A stretch of DNA of 64,000 nucleotides from Agelas oroides (taxonomy: Eukaryota; Porifera; Demospongiae; Agelasida; Agelasidae), in the NCBI GenBank assembly GCA_949130485.1, contig OX422183.1, positions 7,530,636 through 7,594,635 of the forward strand. Reading direction: 5' to 3'. The position numbers and the translations under genes were made by a program. Below, piece after piece: positions 47,494-59,357 of the stretch (the stretch's first letter is position 1; each line of letters begins with the position of its first letter). The notes under the pieces were generated by a model, which made no database searches, was not told where the DNA came from, and worked only from the letters and a program-made list of their open reading frames with translations.

Positions 47494-48784
47494 AGTATTT
47501 ATACACAAAATTATCACCACAGTCAACTGCACACACAAAGCTGTCTTTATCAAGAGTAACTCCCCACACTGAAAAATTTGATACTGAATGAAGTAAATTG
47601 TGCATGTGTTTGAATCAAAATTGGTAAGAGATTTTCCATTATAATCTCCATCTAGACAGTAGCCATCTTGGTCTATTGCAATTCCTGTTGGACCCCGCAA
47701 ATGTCCATTTCCGTACTGTGAAGACTTGGACATGAAGTATGAAGTGCAACATGAAGTTCCATTGCCACTGCCTGTGGTTTTTAAAGTGTACTTTCCCCTA
47801 GTCCCTTAATGATGTTGGAAAATGTGCCATCTGGATTAAAAGCTTTTACTCTACTATTGCTGTAGTCTGCAACAGAGAGATTGCTGTTGGAAGATAAACA
47901 CATGCCCCATGGATGATTGAGCTGTCCTTTTCCTGACCCTTGCGTGCCAAACTTCATCAAAAATTCACCTGTGAGGAATAGCTTCTTAATCCTGTGGCCA
48001 CTAAAGTCTGTAACAAGCATCACATCTCCACTGATAGTAATATGCCAGTAATTAGAAAACCGAACTGACACATGCCCCATGGCTTAGAGAGCTGGCCATT
48101 TCGCGACCCTTGTGTGCTAAAGTGTATGTGAGATTCACCTGTGACTGTTAGTTTCTTGATCCTGTTACCTGATCATTCAGCAACAAACATCACACCTCCA
48201 TACACAGCAATGCCAAGTGGATAATTGAACCTTCTCTCACCACTACCTTGGCTTCCGATTGTTGCCTTTCTTTTTTTTGGCCATTCTTATCAAGCACATG
48301 GACACAGTGGCTATAGTTGTCTGTTGTCATGGCTGTCATGTACTGCCACATTGTAGGGTGTATATTAGTTCTGAGATTGTCATTACAGGCTGGCTGAGAC
48401 TTTTATAGTCCCCAGGAATGGATCCAAAGGTAGACAATTCACTAACTAGGGAGGTAGTCTTGACAACTGTTGCTATCATAGCATCTTCATGCAGCTGAAG
48501 AATCAAAGCTACAATGGGTTGTGGTGGAATTCATTGCATTCACTAGGAGCTTCCTTTTTGACTTTTATCTCATACATGGCAATTTCAGCTTCACAACTAA
48601 GTCGTACATTTTGTGGGATTGCTTCAACTCCTTTCTCTGGGATGGGTGGTGGTTTTGCATGAGGGGCAGCTAATCTTGGAGCCACCTTGAATGACGTGAT
48701 TCGATTACAGATTCAGTGTATGGTTTGGAACACTTCTTGCAAGTGGTACTGCATGAGTGATTCTTGGGTCACATTTGATGCCAT
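47494..48784 (-). pseudogene. TRIM-NHL copy with internal deletion and frameshifts
   Basis: The start region (48784 down) has MASNVTQES and part of the RING, but the finger is damaged by deletions. The sequence then passes from the RING/B-box 1 boundary (IVAFCC equivalent, about 48510) straight to the end of the coiled coil (about 48500), so both B-boxes and the coiled coil are gone. The NHL part (48450-47494) keeps blades such as GEFLMKFGTQGSGKGQLNHP and GIAIDQDGYCLDGDYNGKSL, but is in several frames. The stop of the intact copies is changed to TGG. Confidence 0.86.
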
Positions 48785-48965
48785 CTTCAAAATTGGACAG
48801 CCAAATATAAACAGAAGGTTTTTAAAGTGTAGTCAGGATAGCTAGCAATCAACAGACTACACACAAACCAGTTTATCCTCCTCATGTTTGTCCAACAACT
48901 ATTGGTGGTCTATAGCAAAGTTGTGTAGCTAACTCATGTACATGTACATTAATTTTACATATATT

Positions 48966-49008
48966 GTATACATATTTGGTTGACACCAAAAAAAAAAAAA
49001 AAAAAAGC
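48966..49008 (+). repeat. A-rich tract
   Basis: A run of about 19 A lies at 48989-49007, just upstream of the TRIM pseudogene start. Confidence 0.8.
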
Positions 49009-49299
49009 AATACCACTTACAGAGTATGCATTATGGAAGGACTAGGTGGTCCTAGTAATACACTGCACTGCAACTGTAGCTACATAAACTCAGTGCAATT
49101 CATGACAGTTGTGAGTGCAAGTTATTTTGTTACTTGTGCTTGATCTACCTCCAGCTCTAGGTGGAGTATTATTGGATGGAACACTCATGTCTAGATGGAA
49201 CACACAACACTATTCATGTTGACTCTTTTTTTTTCCTGTGTCTTAGAGCAGCCAAGGGAGTAACTTCAGTCCTGTCTCTGCCTGGATGTATCTATGATA

Positions 49300-50060
49300 A
49301 CCTATGACTTGTGCGTTATTGTAGTTTCCCAAGTTCCTGTGGTACCTCAAGTTCCAATTTCCATTGGTTCTTGTGGTTTAGCTACCAGATTTCCCTAGTT
49401 CCTTAGTCTCCCTCACTCCTGTGGTTCTTCAGTTCCCCTGGTTTACATAGTTATTCACATTCATGTGGCTTATCAGATTCCCAGAATCCTGTGGTTCCTT
49501 GCAGTTCCCCTCGTCCCTGTGGCTCCTTAGGTCAGCTCCTGGTTTACATAGTTCCTCATGTTTTTATAGTTCTCCCAGATTCCTGAGGTTCTTCAGATTT
49601 CCCTGGTTTTAAAATCAGGGAAATCTGTAAAATTTTAGACTCATGGCACAGACATCACAATACACCATGTGCCATTGTGAGATACCATTTGACACAAGAC
49701 ATAAAGAGACCTTGTAAGACGCACAAGACACCATGCAAGAGTCATCATGAGAGACACCACTTGTCATCATGAGACCTTATGAGACACCACAATACACAAG
49801 ATGCCATGCAAGAGTCATCATGAGAGACACCACTTGTCATCATCAGACATCATGAGACACCACAATACACAAGATGCCATGAGATATATCTCGAGACACA
49901 TCATGAGATACTATTAAACATCACAAGACACCATGAGACCTCGTGAGACTCCATCAGATATCATGAGATACCATGAGACCTCGTGAGACACCATCAGATA
50001 TCACGAGACACCATGAGACCTCGTGAGACACCATCAGATATCATGAGACACCATAAGACC
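49300..50060. repeat. Foldback tract with ATGAGACATC-type repeats (copy 2)
   Basis: GTTCCTGTGGTTCC units (49320-49610) lead into CATCATGAGACACCA units (49630-50060) with several exact sub-repeats of about 60 bp. The right arm present in the other copies is missing here. Confidence 0.8.
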
Positions 50061-50112
50061 TGGGAACACAAGGCACAGTGCAGACACAGACAACTGCATG
50101 CAGTTACACTCC
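50061..50112 (+). pseudogene. NUP160: Short remnant of NUP160 terminal exon
   Basis: GGGAACACAAGGCACAGTGC and CAGACACAGACAACTGCATG match the 3' half of the terminal exon. The 5' half and the stop are lost. Confidence 0.75.
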
Positions 50113-50378
50113 AACTCACCCATTCACTGGTCCCTAGTCCCTTTCTGTTTTACAGTACTAGTAGTTACAGTAACAGTTGGGGTATGTACTTAGAATTTAG
50201 TTGAAAACAGTTAACTAGGTCTGTCAGTTAAACTTTGCATGGTCATATTTTACTGTAGATTTTCATTTAAATCTAACACTATATGTGCAGCAACATGCAG
50301 CTAGCTAACATGCACAGAATATATAAATGACAAAAGCTGGGCTAAGAGATCAAGCCAAGATCATAGTTTTTCCAAAAA

Positions 50379-52280
50379 TCAGTACTTATACACACAATTA
50401 CTACCATAGTCAACTACATAGATGAAACCCTCTTTATCGAGAGCGATTCCACAGATAGAACCAGCTGTCGGTACGAGATGCACAAAATTTCCTTGTGGAT
50501 CAAAAATGCACAGTGATTTTCTGTTCCAATCGCCAACTAAGCAGTAGCCATCTTGGTCCACTGCTATTCCAGCTGGACCCTGCAGATGTTCACTTCCATA
50601 CTGGCGTATGTAGTTTCCATCTGCCGTGAAGACTTTGATGCATTTTGAACTGTAGTCTGCAACGTGCAAGTCTCCATGTGAATCAATTGCTACAGCTTCG
50701 GGTCCTTTGAGTACATTTGTCCCTTCTCCCTTAATAATGTTGGAGAATGTGCCATCTGGGTTAAAGACTTGTACTCGAGTGTTTGATAGTTCTGTGACAT
50801 ACACATTGCCTTTAGAGGACAAACACATGCCCCATGGATGGTAGAGCTGGCCATTCCCTGACCCTTGAGTGCCAAACTTCATGAGAAATTCACCGGTGAC
50901 CGATAGCTTTTGGATTCTGTTGCCCCCATTTTCAGCAACAAATATCACATCTCCACTGATAGTGATGCCTTGTGGATAATTGAACTGACCATCGCCACTG
51001 CCTTGACTTCCGATTGTTGCCTTTTTTCTGCCATTCTCATCAAAGACATGAACACAATGGTCATTACGGCTTGTAACAAATATGTCACCACTGTCATGGA
51101 TTGCAACATAGTAAGGTACATTTAGGCCTGAGATAGTCATGATGGATTTGCTAAGACTTTTGTAGTCCCTAGGTTGGTGTTTCTTGACGGATCCAAAGGT
51201 AGATATTTCACTTACTAGGGTGGAAGTCTTGACAACTATTGCTATTGTGTCATCTTCTTGCAGCTGAAGAGTCATCACACTGAACTTCTTTGTTAACTCT
51301 TGCAGTCGTGTCTGCAGCACCATGACAACAGACAGCAACTGGGCATCAGTGTGACTCCTCTGAGCATCAGAAATTGCTGCACAACAGGATATAATTCCAG
51401 CTCGAAGTGATGCCATTTCCTCCATTTGAATCTGGAGACTGGTGAGCTTTGATGTTGCTATCTCACTGTTCTGAGCTAGCAAGGCTTTCTCTCGCTCATC
51501 TAGTGCTTTGCGGAGCTCTCGAAAAGCACTCTGAATGGTGTCATTCACTGCCACCTTGCGTTTTCCTACTTTTTCTGTCATGGCTTTCCCATTGACAATA
51601 GCTTTATCAAGCTTGGTGATGGCATCAGGCATTGACTGTGCACTATGGTTCAGAATGTCTTTCTGCTTTTGGGCATAGTTTTTGACTTCTTCAAACTTGT
51701 GCCCAGCGTGTTGAATCACGGTACACTGGATGCAAACAAGTGTCTTACAGCTGGTGCAGTAGAACTTTACATCAGTGTCAGTGTGCTCTTGGCAGTGGAT
51801 GGGTGGCGGGGGAATATGCTGCTTTAGTTCCTCATTAATCTCCCTCTTTCGTGCCTCCTCAAGCTTAAGGACTTGGTGATTCAGTGCTAGGTATCTAGAG
51901 ACAAGGTGGACCTCATGGCATGGTTTACAGAGAAACCTACGACAAGTACAGCAGAAAGCTACAATAGGTTGTTGTGGAACCCTACTGCATTCACCACACT
52001 CACTGGGAGCTTCCTTCTTGATCTTCATCTCATACATGGCAACTTCAGCCTCATAGCCGAGTCGTACATTTTGTGGGATTGCTTCGACTCCTTTCTTTGG
52101 TATGGGAGAGGTTGTTTTACATGTGGCGCAGCGAATCTTGGAGCCACTTTGAATGACAAGCGATTTGATGCAGTTCTTGCAGAATGAGTGAAGGCATGGT
52201 AGAATGCGTGGATCAGTGTATGGTTTGGAGCACTTCTTGCAAGTGGTGCTGGGTGATTCTTGGGTTACATTTGATGCCAT
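50379..52280 (-). CDS. TRIM/RBCC-NHL protein, putative E3 ubiquitin ligase (copy 2, intact)
   Basis: A 633-residue protein in one exon, with the same layout as copy 1: RING (all eight zinc ligands kept), B-box 1, B-box 2, coiled coil and six NHL repeats ending DYGSNCVYKY. The RING, B-boxes and coiled coil are almost identical to copy 1. Differences are concentrated in the NHL blades, which bind the target in this family. The frame is open for 61 more codons upstream, but that extension runs through the 5'UTR intron, so the MASNV start is preferred. A decayed NUP160 exon lies about 270 bp beyond its 3' end, as the real one does for copy 1. Confidence 0.93.
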   Translation of the reverse strand: MASNVTQESPSTTCKKCSKPYTDPRILPCLHSFCKNCIKSLVIQSGSKIRCATCKTTSPIPKKGVEAIPQNVRLGYEAEVAMYEMKIKKEAPSECGECSRVPQQPIVAFCCTCRRFLCKPCHEVHLVSRYLALNHQVLKLEEARKREINEELKQHIPPPPIHCQEHTDTDVKFYCTSCKTLVCIQCTVIQHAGHKFEEVKNYAQKQKDILNHSAQSMPDAITKLDKAIVNGKAMTEKVGKRKVAVNDTIQSAFRELRKALDEREKALLAQNSEIATSKLTSLQIQMEEMASLRAGIISCCAAISDAQRSHTDAQLLSVVMVLQTRLQELTKKFSVMTLQLQEDDTIAIVVKTSTLVSEISTFGSVKKHQPRDYKSLSKSIMTISGLNVPYYVAIHDSGDIFVTSRNDHCVHVFDENGRKKATIGSQGSGDGQFNYPQGITISGDVIFVAENGGNRIQKLSVTGEFLMKFGTQGSGNGQLYHPWGMCLSSKGNVYVTELSNTRVQVFNPDGTFSNIIKGEGTNVLKGPEAVAIDSHGDLHVADYSSKCIKVFTADGNYIRQYGSEHLQGPAGIAVDQDGYCLVGDWNRKSLCIFDPQGNFVHLVPTAGSICGIALDKEGFIYVVDYGSNCVYKY

Positions 52281-52293
52281 CTTTGAAATTGTA

Positions 52294-52366
52294 CTGTGAT
52301 AAACAGAAGATTTTTTTAATAGTAGCTGGTCAGTAGCCAGTAATAAACAAACTACCCACAACTTAC
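52294..52366 (-). other. 73-bp intron in the 5'UTR of TRIM-NHL copy 2
   Basis: The donor GTAAGTTGTG and acceptor TTTATCACAG are conserved with copy 1, as is the overlapping upstream ATG frame (here ending ATG-TAA). Confidence 0.7.
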
Positions 52367-52933
52367 CAATCTTCATGTCGGTATAACTATTGTATACAGC
52401 AAATTCATGCACAAAGTATACACCATATGAAGTCGATAGGTTGTTATACGTGTTTAGACTCAACTAAACAGAGGCAGAATTAGGGTTACATCCCTCAGCT
52501 ATTCATATAAGCATGAATACAACCTTGAGTAAACTGCGAGTTCCACCCCCTTTTCTATACATCAAGCAAAGGTAATATAAACTTGTACTTATAACTATAT
52601 ATCATGAATTACACTGAGTTCATGTACTAGCTAGGAACCACCCATACAACAACAAGCAGCAACACAAGCTCGGTTGAAACCCTTTCTTTTTGTGCAGTCA
52701 GGATGAATTTGTATTCTTGGGTTCCCCCAAAAATTATTTAAAGGGTAATTATAGCCTCATTCTCAGGCCACTCCCAGATTTTATCTCACAGATGTTGAGA
52801 AAAATCGGTTTTCTCCATACCTACGAGATAAAACCTGGGAGTAATAATACAACCTGCAGGTTCATCCCTTGAAGGAATCGTGAGCTGACCATAGTCGGAA
52901 TGTGAAACGGCTTAATTCCAGGTCCCACCATAG

Positions 52934-53624
52934 CCATAGATAATGCACCTATCAATGTTATGCCCCACTACCCCCTACGGGGCAGATGGTGGGGCATAAC
53001 AGATATGGGGATTTGACTGAAAAGGGTGCCCCTATAGAGGTTCTGCAGTGACGTCATCACCAATTTAAAATTCATAAATAGCCATTCCAAACATTTGTAG
53101 GTAATACTGATGGTCCAGCTAACTCAAATCTAAAATATGAAGGCCTAACTCCTTTCCATTGATTTTATATAAATTCTTAAAGTCAAACATTTTGCATAGG
53201 ATTTGTACAGCGAGTGGCAAAATTTGCCACTCGCCATACAAGTTAATGCTAAAAGATCAAACTTTGACAATTTATATAAAATCAACTATCATTAATTTAG
53301 ACTTTTCACTTGAGATTTAAGCTATTTAGACCTTCCTTATTGCCTAGAAAAATTGGCAAGACTATTAAATTAAAATTAATAAATTTAACCCTTTTGATGA
53401 CATCACATGCAGAACCTCTATAGTTGGGAATTTGATAACCTCTGAGGACGAATCTCCAGTAACCTCCCACCTTCTTTGAGGAGATTTGATTACAGGGTCT
53501 GCCCCACTGTAGGGGCAGTTGACATTTTAATTAGTCAAATCCCCACCTTGCCCCACCATGGCCCAGTAGGGGGGTGGAGGGGCATAACATTGATAGACGC
53601 ATAATGGGAGGGTGTATTATCTAC
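52934..53624. mobile_element. Inverted-repeat element absent from the paralogous spacer
   Basis: The ends TAGATAATGCACCTATCAAT and ATTGATAGACGCATAATGGG...ATTATCTA mirror each other, followed by inverse TGTTATGCCCC. Copy 1 has the continuous sequence CTCACCACAGCTCTTG at about 39652 where this element sits. Confidence 0.8.
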
Positions 53625-53814
53625 GCCACAGCTCTTGTCACTTATGATTGCAAGTGACAGAAGCTAATTAAGCATTGAGCAATTGAGAATATTCAGCCTA
53701 TTTTCTGCCCTAGAGTAGGGCAGGAAAGTTGTTCTGGAAACACAGTACATGGGAGGCAATAGTCATGAGTTCCTGCACTACTATGCCCACCACGAGGCCA
53801 TGGCTATTTCTTAC

Positions 53815-54090
53815 ATGGCTATTCCCTATCATGGGTAACAGTACATGCAGAAGTAGCGTACCTGTAACTTCCAGTCAGCTCTGTGGCTTTTGAAAATGGC
53901 CGAACAAGCCTGAGGTCGAGGACGCTTCTTAGCCCCGCCCACAGATAACACTAGTCTCGTTCCCAGACCGTAGTCTGGGCACAAGACCAAGATAACCGCA
54001 GGTACTATCGTGAAACATGTTGTTGCAGTTTCCCGGATTCCTGTGATGTTCCTCAGTTCCTCTCATTTAGTTTCTCAACTTTCTGCTATC
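53815..54090. repeat. Second copy of the 41.5 kb segment
   Basis: It matches 41520-41815 almost base for base and ends at the target site of the foldback element. Confidence 0.88.
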
Positions 54091-54096
54091 GAGGTA

Positions 54097-55141
54097 GAGG
54101 AAACGATCAATATTCGGACACCAGCCATAATTGGACGCTCGTACACGGAGACTAAGCCACGCAGATACTCTGTTATGCCACGGAAAGGAAGGCGGAGTCA
54201 ATCCGGCGACTGAAAAATGGAGCTCGAGCGTCAATCCCCGCTAGCTCTAGGGGGATTAGCGTAACAGTCCGAAAATTTTGATAATCGGCAAAAAATAAGT
54301 ATTTTTGGACGCCGCTTCCTGTTCCCTCCCTGAAGCAACTCTCGGCAAGATTTCTGCACTGTTGGAAAGCTGCAAGACCCTGCTGCTTCACGCCTGATCT
54401 TCGTCACCGTAACTGCCTTGGGCGCTGAGGGGAGCTGCCGAACATTGAGTAGGTTGCTCCATCAATGATCGGACAGTGGATTTACGTATTTTTTCGCCGT
54501 GGAAACACCCAACTACGAAATAGGCCAACAATACTGGTATCATTGGAATCTACAGGTCTTTACCAACGTAACGGTGCAAGTCTCGTCTTTATACGTTGTG
54601 TGGTTCTCGAGATACAATTGTTTCCCGCCTTCATACGGGCCTAGTTACATGCCTAACTAAAAACTAAATTTCTGAAGTACATGAATCAAGAACAATTGTA
54701 TCTCGAGAACTCGTAGATGGTGGGTGTTTCCACGGCGAAAAAATACGTAAATCCACTGTCCGATCATTGATGGAGCAACCTACTCAATCTTCGGCAGCTC
54801 CCCTCAGCGCCCAAGGCAGTTACGGTGACGAAGATCAGGCGTGAAGCAGCAGGGTCTTGCAGCTTTCCAACAGTGCAGAAATCTTGCCGAGAGTTGCTTC
54901 AGGGAGGGAACAGGAAGCGGCGTCCGAAAATACATTTTTTTTGGCCGATTATCAAAATTTTCGGACTGTTACGCTAATCCCCCTAGCGCTAGCGGGGATT
55001 GACGCTCGAGCTCCATTTTTCAGTCGCCGGATACGGTGGACTCCGCCTTCCTTTCCGTGGCATAACAGAGTATCTGCGTGGCTTAGTCTCCGTGTACGAG
55101 CGTCCGATTATGGCTGGTGTCCGAATATTGATCGTTTTCTC
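54097..55141. mobile_element. 1045-bp foldback element with TA target duplication
   Basis: Terminal inverted repeats of about 420 bp each (54097-54520 and 54712-55141; outer ends GAGGAAACGATCAATATTCG and its near inverse) surround a centre of about 190 bp. TA flanks both ends (54095-54096 and 55142-55143), and the paralogous site at 41812 has a single TA in GAGGTAGTGGTGG. No transposase is encoded. The TA duplication and very long arms suggest a Tc1/mariner-type mobilised element. Confidence 0.93.
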
Positions 55142-55249
55142 TAGTGGTGGTTCCCATAAGGCTAACTGGAATCGAGCTTAGAACTGCACAAATTTGAGCC
55201 CAACTTCTTTGATACACAGTCTTTTCGCACACATTTTTTTCTTTGGGTT

Positions 55250-55795
55250 TTCCTAGTTCCTTGGTTTCTCAGATTTCCCTGGTTTCCCTTAGCTACACCA
55301 TGGGACATCATGAGTCCCATGAGATCTCATGATACACCATGTGTCATCAATGAAACATGTGATGTCGACACCACAAGATACCATGACGTATCTCAAGACA
55401 TCAGGAGACATGAGATGCTATAAGACATCATGGGACACCATGAGCATTGTAAGACATCAAAAGACACCATGAGACCTTACATAACACCATGACTCGGACA
55501 CCATGACATCTTGAGATGTGAAAATCTGAAAAACCATAGAATATCTGAGGAACCAGGGGAATGTGAGGAATTATTGGAATTGATCTGAAAACCTGAACAG
55601 CAGGAAACCGTACAAGAACATGAGGAACCAGAGGGACTGTACGAGAACATGAACAACCAAAAGAATGAGGTGAAGTGAGGAACCACAGGAATAAGGGGTC
55701 TAAGGAACTAGGAGCACCAGAGGAAACAGGGGGACCAGGAAAATCTGAAGTATATATCAAGATTCAAGGGGATGTAAGGAACTAGGGGGAGCTAA
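55250..55795. repeat. Foldback tract with ATGAGACATC-type repeats (copy 3)
   Basis: It matches 41890-42500 closely, including CTGAGGAACCAGGGGAATGT, with small deletions. Confidence 0.85.
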
Positions 55796-55797
55796 GG

Positions 55798-56700
55798 AAA
55801 GCAGCAGCAGTTATCCATGGGACCGGCACCTGTGCAGGCTTCAAAGAAAAATGGAGGTATATAGACTGCCCCTAAAGCTATAAAAAGCTGTACTTGTCTG
55901 AAATAACATTTAACCCTTGTGGTGATGTACCATCTCTGAATACTACCCAGTTAGATCCCTCCTCTGTTGGGTCCACATACAACCCCCTTTCCTCATACCT
56001 AACAATATTGCATGCCTATACTAAATACAAGCTAATGATCTTGGAATGTCAGGGAATGTGGAAAGGGAGTAATACATAAATTATGTTTGTTTGATGTTTT
56101 ATGTGTTGGTGAAACTCGTATTACTGATCAGCTAAGATAAATCTTATTGTAGATGGTTACACATGGGTAGGTAACAATAAAAAATTTGTACCTAATAAGG
56201 CTAGAAAAGAGATTTGGTGGCATGGAAAAAGTGAAGGCAAACCTTTTGTCACATTCTGTTTTTATACTTGACCTAGATGTGTCAAATTTACAGAGGTAAT
56301 TTATTTTTCACAATGGAAATGAGATCTTACAGGTTTGAGCAGGATTTTATGCAAGAAGGAGTTTGCTTATATTTTCATGTGTAAAATTCTTGAAAGAGGT
56401 TGCAAGAATCATTCTTGAAAGATTCTCGATAAGAATATCTCCAGGATTTTGCAAGACATTTCCTGTGGGATTTGATCATTTGAAGTCCATGCAATATCCA
56501 AAATGTAGAGCATTTTGGGTCTGTGGAGATTTTAATGCTTTAGCTAGCTACCAAGGAAAAATGGACTCCTTGTCGATTTGGACTTGCCTGTCATTTCTGT
56601 CATTGAATCATTTGGTAGGTTCTTGGAGAATTCCATGGTCGAGAAGGAGCACCAAAGTGGTGGAGTCAGCTGATGGTGCAATGTGAAGAATGTAAACATG
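55798..56700. repeat. Second copy of the 43.6 kb segment
   Basis: It joins directly to the foldback tract, whereas in the first copy a NUP160 exon remnant and the 43.3 kb hairpin lie between, so about 1.1 kb was lost here. Confidence 0.85.
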
Positions 56701-57004
56701 TGGAGGTATACTCAAAATACAAGCTCAAAGTGGCACAATGTTGCAAGCTTCAGTAACTTAGTGGTGATGACTACTCCTACACATGCAGGGCCAAGCTCAA
56801 GGACTTAGCTACACCTTGGAGAAGAATTTAAAGATGTGGAAGTAAAAGGCCACTCCACTCATTGTTTCCCAATTTCAACAGGAAGTCTATGGCATGTGGG
56901 CAGGTGGTCATTATTCATTATTCATTACCACAAACCTCTTCAGTCAAGTGGTTGCAAAGTGTCATAACCACAAATTTCATGTCAAAGCGGCTATCATGGG
57001 CTAG

Positions 57005-57200
57005 TATAGATCAAACTTGCTCGCCACCCCATCGGGAATGGCGATGTACGTGTACTTAGGTCTATTCCCTATCATGGGTAACAGTATAGCTACATGCAGA
57101 AGTAGCATACCTGTAACTTCCAGTCAGCTCCGTGGCTTGGTTATGGCCGAGATTGAGGGTCGGCTTCTCAGCTCCGCCCACAAAGAACAACCCCGGCTGC
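57005..57200. repeat. Third copy of the 41.5 kb segment
   Basis: It starts CTTGCTCGCCACCCCATCGG, the empty target of the 41447 hairpin, and runs to CGCCCACA. Confidence 0.85.
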
Positions 57201-57221
57201 AGGTACTGAAAGACATGTCTA

Positions 57222-57385
57222 AGTGACACCATTTCCTGCATTTGAATCTGAAGATGTCATTATCTCGCTGCTCTGAGCTAGCAAGGCTTTCTCACGCTCA
57301 TCTATATAATGCTTTGCGGAGCACTTGAAAAGCACTCTGAATGGTGTTATTCACTGCCACCTTGCATTTTCCCACGTTTTCTGTT
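57222..57385 (-). pseudogene. TRIM-NHL coiled-coil remnant
   Basis: The minus strand matches the coiled-coil part of the intact copies (AVNDTI, FREL, EREKALLAQ regions) with a roughly 20-base deletion near MSLRAEI and a 3-base insertion. Nothing else of that copy remains. Confidence 0.78.
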
Positions 57386-57589
57386 GCAGTACAGCACTAT
57401 AATATGGTTTGCATGATAGTTGTGTGTGTGTCCTGAGAATACATGCACACAGCTATGTGCTGCAACAACTCCAGGACTTCATCAGACCAATAACAAAGCA
57501 TAAAAATCCATCAGGTGAATGTTATATCTTCACAACAAGGTATCATCTGCCAAACCATGCGAATTTACATCAACCTTGGCTGTCAGAAA

Positions 57590-57750
57590 CTGTCTACCCT
57601 TCCCACCACTCTTCCCCCTTCTTTCCCCCTTTTTTCCTATTACCTCAACCCCCCCTACCTTTCCCCTACTCCCCCTCTCCTCTCCTGTCCTTCCTCCCTC
57701 CTCCTCCCTCTCTTCTCTACTCCTTTCCCCCTTCTCTGCCATCCTTTGAC
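57590..57750 (+). repeat. CT-rich tract
   Basis: About 160 bp of C and T with CCCCCT and TCCTCCCTCC units. Confidence 0.85.
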
Positions 57751-58129
57751 CCAACAAATTTGATCAATCTCTCCACTTAAACATTGAACATCTATTGTAA
57801 GAACTAATAAAAAAACAAAACAAAAAAACTATCAGTCCTTGGGGTATAACAGCTGTTACATGTTCACAAACAACACGCTCAAAATATAAAATGTATGTAT
57901 TAGATTAGTCAAAGGCCTCTATGAGCATTATCACCCACTATCGAGTACCTACATGAGCAACAATACCATTAACTTTGCTGGAGAGATAGCTAAAGTACAA
58001 GATGAAACAATAATTCAAGTTTTCATATCAGAACTAATGCACCTTTAATTTACATGTCACCCACCCTCAAAAATTGATGCATTTTACAGACCATGCATCT
58101 GCATGCCCCTCCCCTCCTACCTCTCTTCT

Positions 58130-58190
58130 TTCAAAAAAAAAACACAAAAAAAAAAAAAACACACAAAAAAAAACAACACAACAAAGCATA
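58130..58190 (+). repeat. A-rich tract
   Basis: AAAAAAAAACAC-like units over about 60 bp. Confidence 0.85.
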
Positions 58191-58247
58191 AACAAGCAGG
58201 TAAAAGTCACAATAAAGTTTTCTGAATTAAACTAGTGCATGTAAGCA

Positions 58248-58797
58248 TGGAATCCTCAAAAACCTACCAAACAAGATGTCACCACAATACTTTTACACCA
58301 TCCCTATACATCTTGTGCCATTTTGCCAACTGCACACACCACAAAACTCTACATTTGCATTAGCCTAATGCATAACTCATCCTTCACACACATCAACATG
58401 GCACTCAGCACTGCTCATTCCACACCATTCTGCTTACAAGACAACCCATATCTGCCATGTTCAGCAGCAATAAATTTCATAACAAAACTCACATCCCGTG
58501 TCATACAGACTCAGCACTGCTCATGCACTCCACAGCTTCTGCATATATAGCTATACTGATGGAACATATCTGCCATGCCAAGTAGCAATCGATGTTGCAG
58601 CCACCCATGCACAATATAACTCACTCTCCGTGCACAACCTCATGCACTACACACCCAGTACTACCCACCACACTGCCATTCACAATCCTCCTTAACACAA
58701 GGCATAGTTGGCAAAATAGCTCAAGATGTAGGGATGGTGTAAAAGTATTGCGCTGACATTTTGTTTGTTTGGTGCTTGAGGGTTCCTACATGTACTC
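58248..58797. mobile_element. Inverted-repeat element, about 550 bp
   Basis: The left end contains CAATACTTTTACACCATCCC and the right end its exact inverse; flanking CAAACAAGATGTC and GACATTTTGTTTG also mirror. The centre has CACATTCCACCACAC-type AC-rich sequence without a gene. Confidence 0.78.
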
Positions 58798-58881
58798 TTG
58801 CTTTTGTTCAGAAAACTTTTAGTGACTTGTGTAGATATAATACTTAACAGAGACATTAACCGTTGCTGACATCTGTTTCAG

Positions 58882-58984
58882 ACGGCCCTCCATGCCTCAG
58901 CCCCCAGTGTGTGGCTACCTCACTCCACCTTTGATCACTTGCAGTTGGCACTTCAGGCTACCCCCACTGACTTGACTAGCTCAG
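58882..58984 (+). pseudogene. NUP160: Copy of NUP160 penultimate exon with intact splice sites
   Basis: The copy encodes TALHASAPSVWLPHSTFDHL and on to TPTDLTSS, with TTTCAG before and GTATGT after. Its length differs from the true exon by two bases, so it would no longer join a phase 0 final exon. Confidence 0.85.
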
Positions 58985-59268
58985 GTATGTATCACACTGG
59001 ACATCCCCAAAGCCATTGACTGTAGCTACTCTACCTTTCTTACAAGAGAACAAACAACCTCTAAACTAAGCCATGTAACTACAAGTTTAATGCAACTTTC
59101 CTTCTGCTCTAACTCTTGTATAGCTTCACAACCAAGCTCAGAGCACTAGCAAGTGGAATCTTTGGACCCACCCTTCAACTGTTAGCTATACCAAGCCTCA
59201 AGTGCATAAGGTGAAAAAAATCACTGTACATCCCCAGTTTGCATATACCAAAACATGTCATGACACCA

Positions 59269-59357
59269 ATATTTCCACCTCCTAGATAGTATTTCTGGAG
59301 ACATGGAACACAAGGCACAGTGCAGACAGAGACAACTCCAGTTATACTCCCTTTCAA
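59269..59357 (+). pseudogene. NUP160: Partial copy of NUP160 terminal exon
   Basis: It matches from LLDSISGDM to the end, with the change CACAAGGCACAG. The acceptor half is lost. It keeps the order exon 24 copy, exon 25 copy, convergent TRIM copy, as in the original locus. Confidence 0.82.

Noticed and set aside
52281-52463. 61-codon N-terminal extension of TRIM copy 2
   Set aside because: It reads through the 73-bp 5'UTR intron conserved with copy 1, where the frame is closed.
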